This document shows, in pieces, positions 38,297 through 51,082 of a stretch of 64,000 bases of DNA. The notes below the pieces were generated by a model. That model saw only the letters and a list, made by a program, of their open reading frames with translations, searched no databases and was not told where the DNA came from. A program made the translations under genes and the position numbers. Position 1 is the stretch's first letter. Each line of letters opens with the position of its first letter. This stretch comes from Dipylidium caninum (lineage: Eukaryota > Platyhelminthes > Cestoda > Cyclophyllidea > Dipylidiidae), in contig QEYB01000926.1 of NCBI GenBank assembly GCA_017562135.1, positions 806,001 through 870,000 on the forward strand, read 5' to 3'.

Positions 38297-38886
38297 ATCT
38301 TTCCATACATTTGTGCGAGTGTCTGCGGGGTTTGTGCGTGTGGTTCTTATTTGGTTTGATTTATGCACGAACACCTACTGATCTACTCTCCCATGGTCGC
38401 TGAGGAAAGGATAAAATGGCAAAAGACGGCACTACTTAAATTAAGGTAGACATAAGCTTAAGCAGTAAGCACCTCAAGATTTGGGGATGCAAACAGCAGT
38501 CTTCGTAGCATTTACGGGGCCCAAAGCTTAGGCATTCAATCACCCACTCATAAATCACAGCCAAAGTTTGTTTAATTTTGGTGTCACTTGACACCCGAAA
38601 TAAATGGCCTTCGCTAGTGCCAACCCGGACAGTAAAATCTCATCGCACTGGGATAGGAAACAACCCTCTTGTAGCAGCGGCAACGACCCGTCGACTGCGT
38701 TCTTGAAACCCTCGCCGTCTCGTGTCTTCCCTATAAACACACTCAGACAAGAGAAAATGAGGTACGGGCATCTGCCCAGTCATTAAGCTTAATGCAGCAG
38801 ATTGGGTGAAAAATACCGGAAGCCAGTTTGCTTAGCTTCATTTCATGCGGCAAACTATGAAATGGGAGTTTAATAAAACGCTTAAT

Positions 38887-39996
38887 AAAGTGCTATCTTT
38901 CGCAGTATTTATTATTTTCAATCAAAGTTATATTCATTCGCATCTAAGACTTCCTGTCAACAAATCATCAAGTTGCCTACATTCTGAAAAACTCTGCTTT
39001 TATTTACTTAACATTCAAGGTCTTTTACTATATCATCTTGGTCATTTTACACTTCTCCCTGAACATGATTCGTAACCATGAAACAGGTAATAATCGGTCA
39101 GTGAAATATCGGTCCGTGAATGCTGAGGATGCGGTGAAATTGCACATTGTAGAGAAGCTAAGTTGACAAAAGTAGTTGAAGTTTAGTGCGGTCGTAATTC
39201 AGTGTTGTCGAGCAGTAACGTAGGGCCGTGCCGATTGAGCAATGCTTGCTAGTTTTTTCTAAATTTCATCTCTCGCATGACATCAGGTAAAGGCAGGGCA
39301 AAAGGGTACCGCCAATGTTGTGATTTCGTCTGGCTGTAGGAGGGAAGGAAGGAGGGGAGGAAAAAGCATCACTCATTGAGCATTCCACCATACGCTAAAT
39401 ATCGCCCTTTCGATGAGATTTCGGCTTAGCTCTCTGTCCTTGTGTTGTATTCTCCGCTAACCATCCACTTGCCCCTTTTGATCATCAGACAAAAGCCACT
39501 TTTCATCGCACGTGACTATCGTGTATTGCGAAGAAGGCAACGAAGATGCGCACTTGTTCTCTCGGTCGCTCGATCATCTGAGGTTGTGTCTGTTGTTGGA
39601 ACAGCCAGCGCAGAGGAGTCCACTCTTTTTCTCTATTCATTGTACAAATAGTTGTGGGTGGAGCGGATTCCACCATCGTCCCCAATTCCCCCAATTCACC
39701 CTCGTCATCATCACCATGAGCCGATGGTCTTCCTCGAACCTCCTTCACGATACTCAAATCGCCAAAAGGAAATTTTGTGGGACAAAAGTTGAGCATTCCT
39801 CTTTCATTGGTAGATCCATCTGCTAATGCCTCAATAATGCTGCTCGACGGATGTTGAGCTGCGGCATGATTGAATTTGAACTCGTAAGAGAATAGTGGGT
39901 GAAAATCGCCCTTGTTTCCATCTGGTATCGGAGAATAATAAAATAAAATTGCGATAGAAATGCAATAAGTCTAACGAAATGGGGAAGAGTGATCCC
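38887..39996 (-). mobile_element. Mariner relic (lineage 2), direct copy 2
   Basis: Second copy of the 31735-32858 unit in the same orientation, 7.15 kb downstream, nearly identical over 1.1 kb (a few substitutions and short indels). The CDEKW catalytic motif is at 39496-39510 on the minus strand. The interruptions in the transposase frame are shared with copy 1, so both descend from an already broken element. That favours segmental duplication or a late gene-conversion event over two independent insertions. Confidence 0.82.
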
Positions 39997-40270
39997 ATTA
40001 ATACTTATTTAAAAATATCGGGCTCACATTAGAAAGTAACCTTCTCAGTTGCAGCTGAACACAGAAAAACAATAGCGCCTATTTAATAGTTTCCAGTATA
40101 TTAACCCCTTCGAGGTTTGTCCCACCTCCACTGTCAGTCTACGCGGCTCCATTTGGATCTCTCCACCATCCAACCACTTTCGAAATCGCATAAATGGTGA
40201 TGCTGATCGCACTGGCTCGAATAGGTGTTAAACGCAGATTTTACGTAGCCACGTCATTTTTATTAGCCAG

Positions 40271-43200
40271 GATGGAGGTGGGTGTTTGAAAGTGTCTAGA
40301 ATTGACAGAACATATTATTCATATTTCGAAAACCGGCATTCCTCTTCTCCCATTCCTCTCGTGGAAGGGGCATTCAGGAATCTTAATTATCACCTTTCCC
40401 CAAAATTTCCGAGGAATTTACCGTGCATTAATGAAATCCACCTTAGAAACGTCCACCAACGCATAATGAGAATAGCGGGACATACGTTACAAAAGTGTGG
40501 CCAATTCTGTGATGAGGTCAAGATAGCCTTAAAAGAGGGGATTATTAGCCTCCCACGTCACCTTTCTCTTTCCCTGGCTCAAGAAACACGTGACAACCGA
40601 ATTGATTTTCCCATTTCAAGTGTCTGTGACTCTCAGGGAGTGGTGCATTGCATGCAAGCCTACGGCCAGGCGGACTATGTCAGCGACTACCTTCAGTGGC
40701 CACTTCAATCCAAACTGAATCCACAGCGAGTACTGAAGAAGATGAAGGAGGTGGTCAACTTCATTAGTAATCAGGAAAGTGGAGAGAATATAGAGTCGGA
40801 AACTACTGACAACTTTTATGAAGAACTCCTCGTAAAAGACAGCAAATTTGAAGGGAGATACATGGTTGGGAGCAAATCACCCGACAATGAGTATGGAAGC
40901 CTCCTAGTCGCTACAATTGAGGCAATAGCTGCCAACTTTAATGGTGGTGAATTGAAGTATCAACTTAATTTAGCCTATGATTTTGTCGGCGGAAAAACGA
41001 GTTCAGGGGACTTCGATACCACCTCTCGCAGTGTGGCCCAACGTGATCCGAAGCTAACGCGTATGGCGCATTTGAAGACCATCCAGAAAATTCGGCCCAT
41101 GCTTAGAGACATCGCCAATACTCTCTCAAACATGACTATACGATCGGAAGACGTAACATCTTGCAACGAACCGCGAGGCTTTGCCTCTTCTCAATCTGAG
41201 GTGGGGGAGACTTCGAATTCCGAGAACTGGGAGAACAGCGATGAAGCCTTAGGCTTGAAGGCAAATGTCCCCATTCACGCAGAAATTATTCAACACATCA
41301 GCGAAGATCATGAGTCGGATATTTACTTGATAGACAGGAGTTTAAATAATAGGTCTAGGTCCAAATTCAAAGGTTACTTCGACCAAGGTGAAGAAGGCTA
41401 CTCTTCCGTACTCGAGTCGACTGGACCCCGGAGTGGTGGGGAAACGGCGTTGAAGCTAAGATGCCATGATGGGCATGTGGCAGTTGGTGTCCTTGACCTA
41501 AACCACTCAAATTCACAGCCGTGTGGATATCAACGCTCCTACCTAGGCGGTTTACACTTCCCGCGAGCAACTCCATGCTGTACGCATAACAGCGGCTATC
41601 GAGCTCAGCAGCATCCCGATCCATCTGGACCGCCTAACAATGTTGGCGAAAGCAATTCAACAATTGAGAACAGAAGAATGCACTTACCTACTTGCCCCTT
41701 GAGTCAGCAAAAGGAGTATACTAAAGAGGAGGACTTAAAGAAGGTTGTAGCCTCATGTATCCGTCGATTTACCTTGGAGGAGTCTAAAGCATTAGCAACA
41801 TCTTCTTCCATTTTTCCATCAAATATTATTTCTTCCGATCAAAATTTTCAGGAGACCGTGAAAGCACTTGCCTCATTTCCCTGTCGAAGGGTGAATAGCA
41901 CCCCTCAGGTGACTGAACAACCGCCTGAAGGACAAACGGATGTTTCTTTGAAACCTCCATGCGCTTCTAAGCGGGGAATCAATTACCCGAGGATTCGACA
42001 AAGTGAGTCTCCTATGGCCGACGTGCTTAATGAACAGGATCAGGGGGTATCACAGGGTGCTGAAGCCTATCGGCCTATCAACTCGTCGAGTGATAATTAT
42101 TCAGGACCCCGACCGGAGCCTTATGAGTTTGCCTACCCGAAGTCTCATTCACCGAGAAGTCTAAACACCCAAAAACCTGATCGCCAAAGTCCGTGCCGCA
42201 TCGCCATAACTGGATGTGAACGGCCTGTACAATCCGGGTACTATTCACACAAGCCGCTCAGACCCAACATGGACTCGGCAAGTAGAGTCGAGAATGGCAG
42301 TCTTGACCCCAAGGTCTGTGGTGAAAATAAGAGGTCCACTTCGAATTTGTACAGCGCAGAAGAGAACGGAGACTACGGTGGATCATCGCAACCGATAGGA
42401 TATACCTCCTCGACCGGACGAGGTCAGATTACAAACGGAGATCTAGGCCAGACGTCATCGTTTGGCCCAACATCGCCTACCCCTAAGTGGAGCATCCCGG
42501 AGTCTAAAGAAGGTTTGTACGACCGCCCTAGGATTGACCGTTCACAGGAGTACAGCAACGAGGCCCAAAGTGTACCTCGCAGGGCGGAGAATTGTACGAA
42601 GTCGTCAGGAGCATATCAACTTCAGTATAGACAAACTGAAAATGATGGTGGAAATACTCTGCTCACTTCGGATATACCTGATTGCCAATTGCGAAAACCC
42701 AGTCAACCAGAGTTTCGAGATTGGGGCGTCCAGTCGCCTGACGAGTCTGAATTCAGACTATTCCATAAACCATCTGGTAGCCAGTGTCCGGAGATGAGTG
42801 TCCATTCTATTCTCGATGACAGCCGAGAAGACCTCCGCAATTACTATGCAAATGATTCTCGGGTGCCTGTAGCCCCTCAAGACGGGGACATAGTTGGACA
42901 ACGCGGCATTCCACGAAGAAGTTTAGACGACTCCTCAACAGCAAAGATGGTGCGTCCCCAAAAGCATTATTCGTCCTACCCGTCAGAAGGCATGGAAGAA
43001 ACTCGCTCCCGATCTAAACCACATCATAGATGTGTGCAAAAGAAGGAGTACGATAGAGAGGCTACGCCAAGTCAGGTGTGGAGGCTCAAGAATCTCCGAG
43101 CGACCACGTTTCCCACCTCGAGCACACTCGGAAGAGTGTCCGCCCTATCGTCGAATTCACAAAAAGCCAAGTACGCTTCGTCGAAAACGCAGTCGTAAAA

Positions 43201-46200
43201 GGTGTATACCTCGACGTGCGTCCATACAGAAGTATCCGATCAGACCGAGAAAGGTAGCCAAGGTTTCGAGAAGAGCGTCGTTAGAGTTGGAACGTCGATA
43301 CGGCAATCAGATATCCAGAAGTGAATCCAGTCTAGCTTGCGAAACAGGAAAAAGCAACAGGTCTTTTGCAACGAAACGCAGTTATTCACAGGCAGAGAGT
43401 CCTCGTCATGACGAGGATATTATGTCGTGTGAGAGTATGAAGTGCCTTTGTCGACCGGCCCCGAAGTGTGTGATGGTGAGTCCGTGTTATCGAAACAATC
43501 GTGCTGCTTTCCTCCGACAGAAGTTTAATATAGCGAGAATTGCAGAGGAGGGTGATCCCTGTGTTTGTGGAGCCCTTGGTGCAGGTACTCCAGTAGGACT
43601 AGATACGAGTCCAACAAGGTGCTCTCTGACTTCCGCAGGGCGAGAAGACAAGCCCATAAACCGTTGTACGGAGAAGGGAGAGGAAGAGAAGGTGGGAAGA
43701 GGAGAGGGGGAGGCTGAGGGAAAGGATGGGAAGGAGCCTTATTTTGCACTTAGAATACCATGTTCTAGAAATCAAAATGAGGAGCCAAGGGGAATGGCGA
43801 ATCTCGAATCATCTGCTCAATCTCGAGCCTATGAAATAGCAGTAAAAAAAAATTCCTCTACCGGCGACTCCTCCTGCTTCAGTATTGACTTGAACGGTGG
43901 GAAAATTCTACTCAAAAATCTTGACAATGTCGCAGAGTGTGGCACTTCGGAATTGCAAGTATCAGATAATATTTGTGAAAGAAACGCTGCCAATAATGAA
44001 ATTTCAATAGCTTTGGGAGAGAGAACCATTATTATCAAGAAACCAGGTTCAACGAGTCGAATCTGCGTCCAACAGCCTGCGGACAAATGCTCCTCAGACT
44101 CGTTGAGTCAATCCTGCTCGAGCTGCAAAAGTCCTGTCAAAGGACACGGCGGAAGGTCGTCCTGCAGACGCAAACGTAAGCCTGCAGCTAAAAGACGAAG
44201 TACACCCGTCAAACCATGCACACTGGATGAGGCACCGACTTGTGTGTCACCCAATGGAATTAAACCCTCCGTCTGCATGCCCACGGTATGCGTTGCTCTG
44301 GACTACATGCCGAATGTCTGCGAACCTCCTCAAAAAATGCCTGTTCGACGACCATGCACGCCAAAGGCATCTGCCCGAGTTGTGAAATGCAGTGGACCTT
44401 GCGCCTGCTCACAAATCTCCAACGGTGCGATGCCCTGCAGCAAACGTCCCATTACAACAAAACCCTTTGAGACACCTTGCTACTCACGCCCGCCTAGTCC
44501 ACTGCGTCAGTGGAACACACCACAGATGCATCAGCCGGCTTCTCAACCTTGCTTCAGCCTCAAGCCCATGCCTTCCAACAAAGCCTACAGCGACACTACT
44601 CCCAATGTGCCGCTTAAGGGTGCCGGTGAAGCATGCCGATCGTGTAAAACTAGCGCGGCCAGTGATAAGGGTGGTAGAAAAGTCCCCGGTTGAGCCGTCA
44701 GTGAAGAATGGCGCGTCGAAGAGAGAGTGCGTAGGCGATACTGACGGTAAAGTGAAAGGGCAGGAGAAGTATACCCAGTGTGCTGAGGAGGAGGCGCCAC
44801 CAAAGAAGGAGGGCTTTTTTGCCAGAATAAAGCAGAAAATGCGAAACGCATTTAGGAAGAATCGGGGCCAGACAGCGGCACAAAATCAGACCGATGGTGA
44901 GATGAAGGAAGACCAGGACGACTCGAAGGGCCTGCCTGTCAAAGATACGACCTCTTGTACGTTGGACTATAATGCATCGCATTCGTACAATTGTTCTGCC
45001 TGCTCCACATCTCGATGTGTATCCAATCAGAGTCACTCCTTTATGGATTTGCCGGAAGAAGTCACAGCGAATTATCAAAATCCAATGCGTAGTTGGAATA
45101 ACACCATCATAGAATCGCATGCGAAGGGTCGAAAAGTTGAGGAATTCTTTCTGGAAGCGTTAAGGCATCGATGCAAGAGTGTAAATTATTGTTGTGACAT
45201 CAAACGACCACAATCTGGAGAAAAGTATAGCAATAAACCGTTTACGCGGGGTATTCGCGGGAATGTTAAAGCCCCAGGATTTCTCAAACTGTCATATTCG
45301 TCGACCGTTGACGCTCCTGTCAAAAAAAATGGTGGGCCATCGCATCTTGCGTTAAAATCAGATCGGCCGTCAAACAAAGGTGTGGGAGAAGAACCTATGT
45401 CAGAGGCGAATGTCCGTCCGAAATGCGGGAGGTCTAGTCGTACCGGCTACTTTCCATCATTGCTAAACACCCGAGTTAAGTTAAGCCCAGATGGTCATCC
45501 GGAGAGCTGCGAAAAATTGCAGAATAACAACATATTTTTCGGATCGCAAATAGCGCTTGATGTATGTGAAAAAGACTTTAATGTAACAGATGAAACGGAG
45601 GTAATCACTGTTAACAACAACTGTCCCTCCAGACAAAATGATTCCATCAATTACTCTAGAACAATGAGGCCGGAGGCTCTTAATCTAGACGGTAAACAGA
45701 TCACAGCCTTACCGTGGTTCACTCGAAATCCGTCACCTCAAGGTATGGAAGAGTCTTCAAAAATCCCATCCTACCAAAGAGCACTTTCAGTAAAGGAGGA
45801 TTATAATGGATCCAAATCTCCAAACCCACGGCTATTTCAGACCGTTGAAGGGTCTTATAACGAGGCTTTGGCAGTTTATAAGCCGTCCCTAACAAGGACT
45901 AGTGGAAGTGAGAAAATGGAAAATCCGAATTCACCGTGTCAACCGGCACTGCGAAGACCCAAGACTGGATCGCCTTCAATGATAATGAATGGTGTAAAGG
46001 CCTTCAGTCAAGAGCCTAGTCCCTTGACTCCATATAAAATGAGTTTAGACGCTCGACCCAGTGAGGGTAATTTGAAAAATATTGTCAAAAGTGGATTTAA
46101 CCCTCTGGACTCGACCAATGATATTGCGCGTGGAAACTTGGAAAAGGCGGTATTGAGTGGACGACATAATGATTTGGCAAATAGTGGCATCTGCCATGCT

Positions 46201-49200
46201 CATCCTCTGGCACAAATACCTTCGACGGAAAGCAAAATTGAACCAATGATCACATCGTCGGGCGGTTTAGCGAGATCGCCATCCTACAACTTGCTTTCCC
46301 AAAGTACTCTGACTACGAAACCGGCATTCCTCCCCAGAAATAGCGCCCCATCTTTACATGTAGACAGACCAAGTGGCCTCATCGCCTCCAGTATTATCAG
46401 ACCTACGAGCAACGTTGCTTTTCTCCCTTCTAAAGTCTGCCCTGACAACCAGGCCATAACTTTACACTGTCGAAAGAGTGGACAAGGAAATTTCCCCAAA
46501 GGCGATAACTGCAAACTTGGGATGTCTATCCTACACGAGAATAACATACCTCCTCCACTTCCATGCCAACGAACGTACTCCGACATTGCCAATATCCATC
46601 GCAGAGTCACCGAGACGACAAATCTGAAGCTGGAGCGAGAGGCAATGGAGAAGGAGAGATTTTTCAGTCCTTGTCAATGGTCTAGAAGGTGTTTTCAAGG
46701 GAGGCCCGCCCAAAAGTGCTGTCTTACAAATGCCTCATCTGAGTGCAGGACAGCAGGGTCTTGGGGATTACCAGGGCCTCGTGAAGGCACCTACATCATG
46801 TCGACTAAGGAAAAGGTGCAGAAACCCATCCATATCCAAGTGCCTAAACAATTCTCCAACTGGCTACAGCCTGGAGCTCTACACCCTAATTCGAGTGTTA
46901 ATGTGGTCGCCCCCCCAGGACTTCACGGATCACCACCTCTTAATATGTCACCAGCGGGCGAAAATATGGTGTGCGAGGGCAACAGGACCTCCAATAGCGC
47001 CCTCCTTACTGTCATGAGACAGAAGATGGAACTATTCAAATCACCACAATCATTTCAGGCGGATGGAAAGGTGTTTAAAGTAAGGGTTGACAAGAAAGGC
47101 GTTTTCTGTGTGGAAGAAGTGAAGACACCCACCGCCACCACAGTCGGTGAGGCTCTGAGGCCTCCTTTAGGCGTAATTCCGGAGCGGACAAGCTGTCTCA
47201 GTGCATCAGTTAATGCGAACGATAGAGTGGGAGAGAAATTGTCTAGTCCCTTATCAAATGAGGAACCTGCAGGGTGCGTAGACGAGTCGAACAAGTGTCC
47301 CACAGTACATATGAAGAATGCGGCTATCCGTGAGAAATTGAAGTGTTCAATTAAAATGTTGAGTGGGAAGCTGGTGCCACGGTATACATGTCAAGCTGTA
47401 GACACTGTGGAGAACAGTGATGCTGTGGAAGAAGAGAGAAACGGAAGAAATGATTGTGTAGTCATTATGCCACCCACGGCCTTTGAGTACACTGCCGAAG
47501 CAGATACCAAACAAAATAGCACTGCCATCCAGCCGAGTAGCGGCGGTTCATTGCAGACTAAGCATACGAGCGAAATGTCAATTATTCCCTGCAATCAGAA
47601 TGACCATCAAGCGGTCCTTGACTATTACGGTTGGCTGCCTCGTCGTAAGTCGACAACAACTAGTCAGCAGCCACTTCGAGGTGTGAACGTAGCCGTTGGG
47701 AGTAGTTATACAGACGTTTTGGCCATTTCATCGTTGACTTCAGATAAGGGAGGGCAGACCGACTCCAACGAGGACTCCGACTTTACCAACGCATTTCTCA
47801 ACCCCTACCAGTCGACATACATCCCGACTGACTACGTTTCCTTAGCGAGTACTGGGGCAGATGAGGGCTGCCTTCTGAAGGAAACTCTGGAATCTTATCC
47901 CCAAACGAGGAATTCGACTCTTTTCAGCTACGACTTACGGTCGGATAGTGAAACATCTCTGAAGACTTTTGCCTACATAGGAATAAAAAAGACTTCGAGA
48001 AAACAAGTTGGCTCCATGATGGTGTCAAGTAGACCAGCCGTTGATAAATCTGGCGTATTCGGGCAAACCTTCAGCGAGGAATCCTCACATCTTCGAGCGA
48101 CCAAAACGATTCCGACTATTCGGTCAAACTCAGCGCCACTCACTACAAGAAGAAGAACCTCACCCGCTTGCCTCTGTTTTTATCAGGATGGGACAGAACC
48201 GACGATGTCTATTTCTGACACTGACATCATCATTGAAAGCCCCTTTAATGAAGACTACATTGAAATTCCAGGAAACACAGAAGCACGTTCACATGCTGAC
48301 TTGACTAATCGCAATAATTCCGCCCGACGAGAGAGTAGTCACAGCAGGAAACACGTCTCCCACAAAAGCTTGCGTTACAGAGGGGAGCAACCGCGATTCC
48401 GTGAGAAATATGGGCTAAAAGGTCAGCGCTTCTCCAACCAGAACAGCTACTTTGGGACATGTTATGAGCAGATGGTTCATCCGCGAATGACTTCGCAGCG
48501 ATCACCGTATTTGCTCAGTCTTCCAAATGATGCGCTTGTTCGTGGAGATATCAAAACCGCCAAACTAATGGAAAGGCCGACTGGTGATGAGATGGAAAAG
48601 GTGGACGTGGCCCCGTCATGCCTGAAAAAGGCTGAAGAAGGGGAAGGAGAGGACGATACGTCAACCAAATCAATAAATGAGAATAGCTGTGATTCGCAGA
48701 CTGAAGATGCCTCCCTCAGGAGCGCGACACTGACGTTGCTGTTGGAGGGGACTGTGCAGTACTAGCAGAGGTGGAACCGATGCCCGAGAATCCACCCTGG
48801 GGGCATCTCCACAACGCACTATAAAGAGCAAAAAACATCGACATGGGAATGAAGCTCAACGGAATGTCTCAAGACTCAAAAATTACGAACAGAAAGGCAG
48901 CATAGAAAGACCGTTCGAAGCCAGTATGTTCAGATGTCCGGATTTTAAAGAGAACAAGGCTTTTACGCTTCGCAAAAAGCACAATTGGGCATTCGTCGGG
49001 TATTCGATGCGCGGCTTGTTTGATGAGAAAACAAAACCTAACTTACGCCAAACCCCAAATGCACTTCTTCGCGAAAGGCGTTTTAAAAAGGCCCTTTTGT
49101 AGGCTGAAACTACATAACAAAGGTAGGCAGACGAAGGGTCACCTTAGTAGAAGAAGCGGCCAAGCCTCACGAAAGGTTGGTATCAAGAAAGGTGGTCGAG

Positions 49201-49838
49201 GAAAGTTGGGCGTGAACCGTTGTTTCTCTCATATATCAAAACCTCTGAAGTCGTCCAGTCGACAAAGAATACAATCCCAAACACCCTCTCACTGTAATAG
49301 ATCCTACTCTTTGGGAGTCGACGCAAATATGTGCCCGCCTAGCGTCTCATCCAAGAGCTATTCGTTAGAAGTACTTGAACCATCAGTGAATATGGAACAT
49401 GCAAATTCTGATCCGATAAGGTGTAAATTAGACTCTTGGGTAGATAACAGCAAAGCATTTGGACAATTCACTGAAGCGTCTGCCACTCTAAAGAGAAACA
49501 CATCTGTTAGTCGGGAAAGTAATGAAAAAATGTGCCCAACATTTTATCCCCGACCGCGAGGTTTGAGTGGGTCATTGGCTGCAGGCACTGACGATGAGAC
49601 AGGCGCTCTTGACAATCTAACCACCTCAAAAATTCCGAATTCGCTAACTTGTAACATAATGGGCACTGGGAAGGGACTACCCCACGAAATAACGAAAACG
49701 AAGGAGTTCTTGAGGATGAGGAACACTGTCCGCCGTTGGAACACTGGAGATTCGACACCGCCTTTGCTAATCGTACCTTCGTCCGGATCGGAGGAAAACG
49801 AGTCATCGTATGTCTTCCCACAACATTGGACTTCTTAA
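40271..49838 (+). CDS. Giant unrecognised locus, block C: about 3,150-codon Ser/Pro/Cys-rich block to the terminal stop
   Basis: Not recognised. Open frames 40271-43198, 43032-44693, 44392-48765, about 48767-49110 (no ATG) and 49020-49838 follow one another in different phases. Candidate introns that join them in phase are 43048-43075 (28 bases), 44620-44653 (34), 48735-48768 (34) and 49000-49027 (28). The block begins after a plausible acceptor (TTTTTATTAGCCAG) at 40270, reading DGGGCLKVSRID. Composition changes along it: a moderately ordered N-terminal 300 residues, then Ser/Pro/Tyr-rich, then a strongly basic Arg/Lys stretch (about 43100-43300). After that comes a Cys/Pro-rich segment (about 44090-44520) and a basic helix FFARIKQKMRNAFRKNRG at 44812-44870. 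A better-ordered KVFKVRVDKKGVFCVEEV segment lies near 47070-47120. The end is ...SSYVFPQHWTS. No known domain was identified. The 28-base junctions could instead be single-base sequence errors. Confidence 0.65.
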
Positions 49839-51082
49839 AATAAGGAAAAATTGTTACAGCCTCAACACTTCCCTCCATTCCCTTGTACGAAAAGCGTGTT
49901 AGAAAGCACCCACTCACAGCACTGAAAAACTCACCGCGGGCACAGCACGGAGGCGTCGGAAATACTCACCAAACTTTGCCCCCGCCGCTTTCGTCGGTCG
50001 TCTAAAGTGCATTACAACTGCGAACAAACTTGCTGCAGACCTCACTCAACGGAGTGATGGCGTAAACGAAAAGACCGGAACACCGGGAGACCGAGCACGA
50101 GAACAAAGGTTCGAAGTGCCCATCCTCTCCCCCACCTCATCATATTCACAATTTCCTGATGCTCCCCGCGGTCACATTAATCCCCGCCACTTTGCTTCCT
50201 TTAATTTGGAAATTATCACCTTGTACGCCTTTTGTCATTTACCGATCCCACATTAAATTGAGTTTCTTTGATTATCTGTCACACTTCGATGGTATTCACC
50301 AAGGATATGTTGGCAAGCGGACGAATAATGTCAACTTCACTCTGTGGTCTATACGCTTAAGGCGGACAGACGACAGCTGGCTGATGAGAGGTCTGACAGA
50401 ATGGTGGGACTCACCAAGACAGTCCAAATGATACAATTACATACACCATCGGTCATGCCAAAGAATCACCGGACCGTAGTACTGTAGAGGCGGAGTTTAC
50501 TTATCAGTTAAAGGACTCGCCGGCATGCTGTTTCGGCCACTAGCACGAAGGCAGTTCAGACTTTCAACGAGAAAAACCCCGATCGGGAATGTTCCACATC
50601 GATCACGAAGCACCAACTCGGTGCTCTACATAACAAACCGGTGTAAGAGCAAGAGGGTGGAGGTTGAACTTGCGCCAAAACCGAAACGTCTTTACTCTCC
50701 AAGCATTGTCTTATTGCGGAATTTTTGTTTAGAAAAATCAGTAGATGGGATATAAATCTCGCAGCACAGAGATTTGTCAAGACACGCGCACACAGCCGTG
50801 TCGTTCTCACACATACAAAAAGGAGGGGTGACACTTGACACGAGGTATAGTACTGGGCAGGGGAGGATGGGGGAACAAAGTGGGATGAAAAATGAGGACG
50901 AGTGCCACCACCACCGCCGTCTGGGATGGTGTGAGATGGGGACAGCCGCAAAAACAGACGAATTTGCGGTGGGCCAATGCACGCAACCACTGTCCTGACT
51001 TCACAGTGAATAATATAATGAAGTAGAGGTGTGGAACCAGGAAGGGAGATTGCAAGAGGGAACAATGGGGGGCAAGAGAACT
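49839..51082. other. Convergent intergenic region
   Basis: About 1.2 kb between the 3' end of the giant locus (plus) and the 3' end of importin-5 (minus). It should hold both 3' untranslated regions. The minus-strand open frame 50556-51095 (179 codons) overlaps the importin-5 stop and has no domain; I treat it as chance. No RNA gene was seen. Confidence 0.4.
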
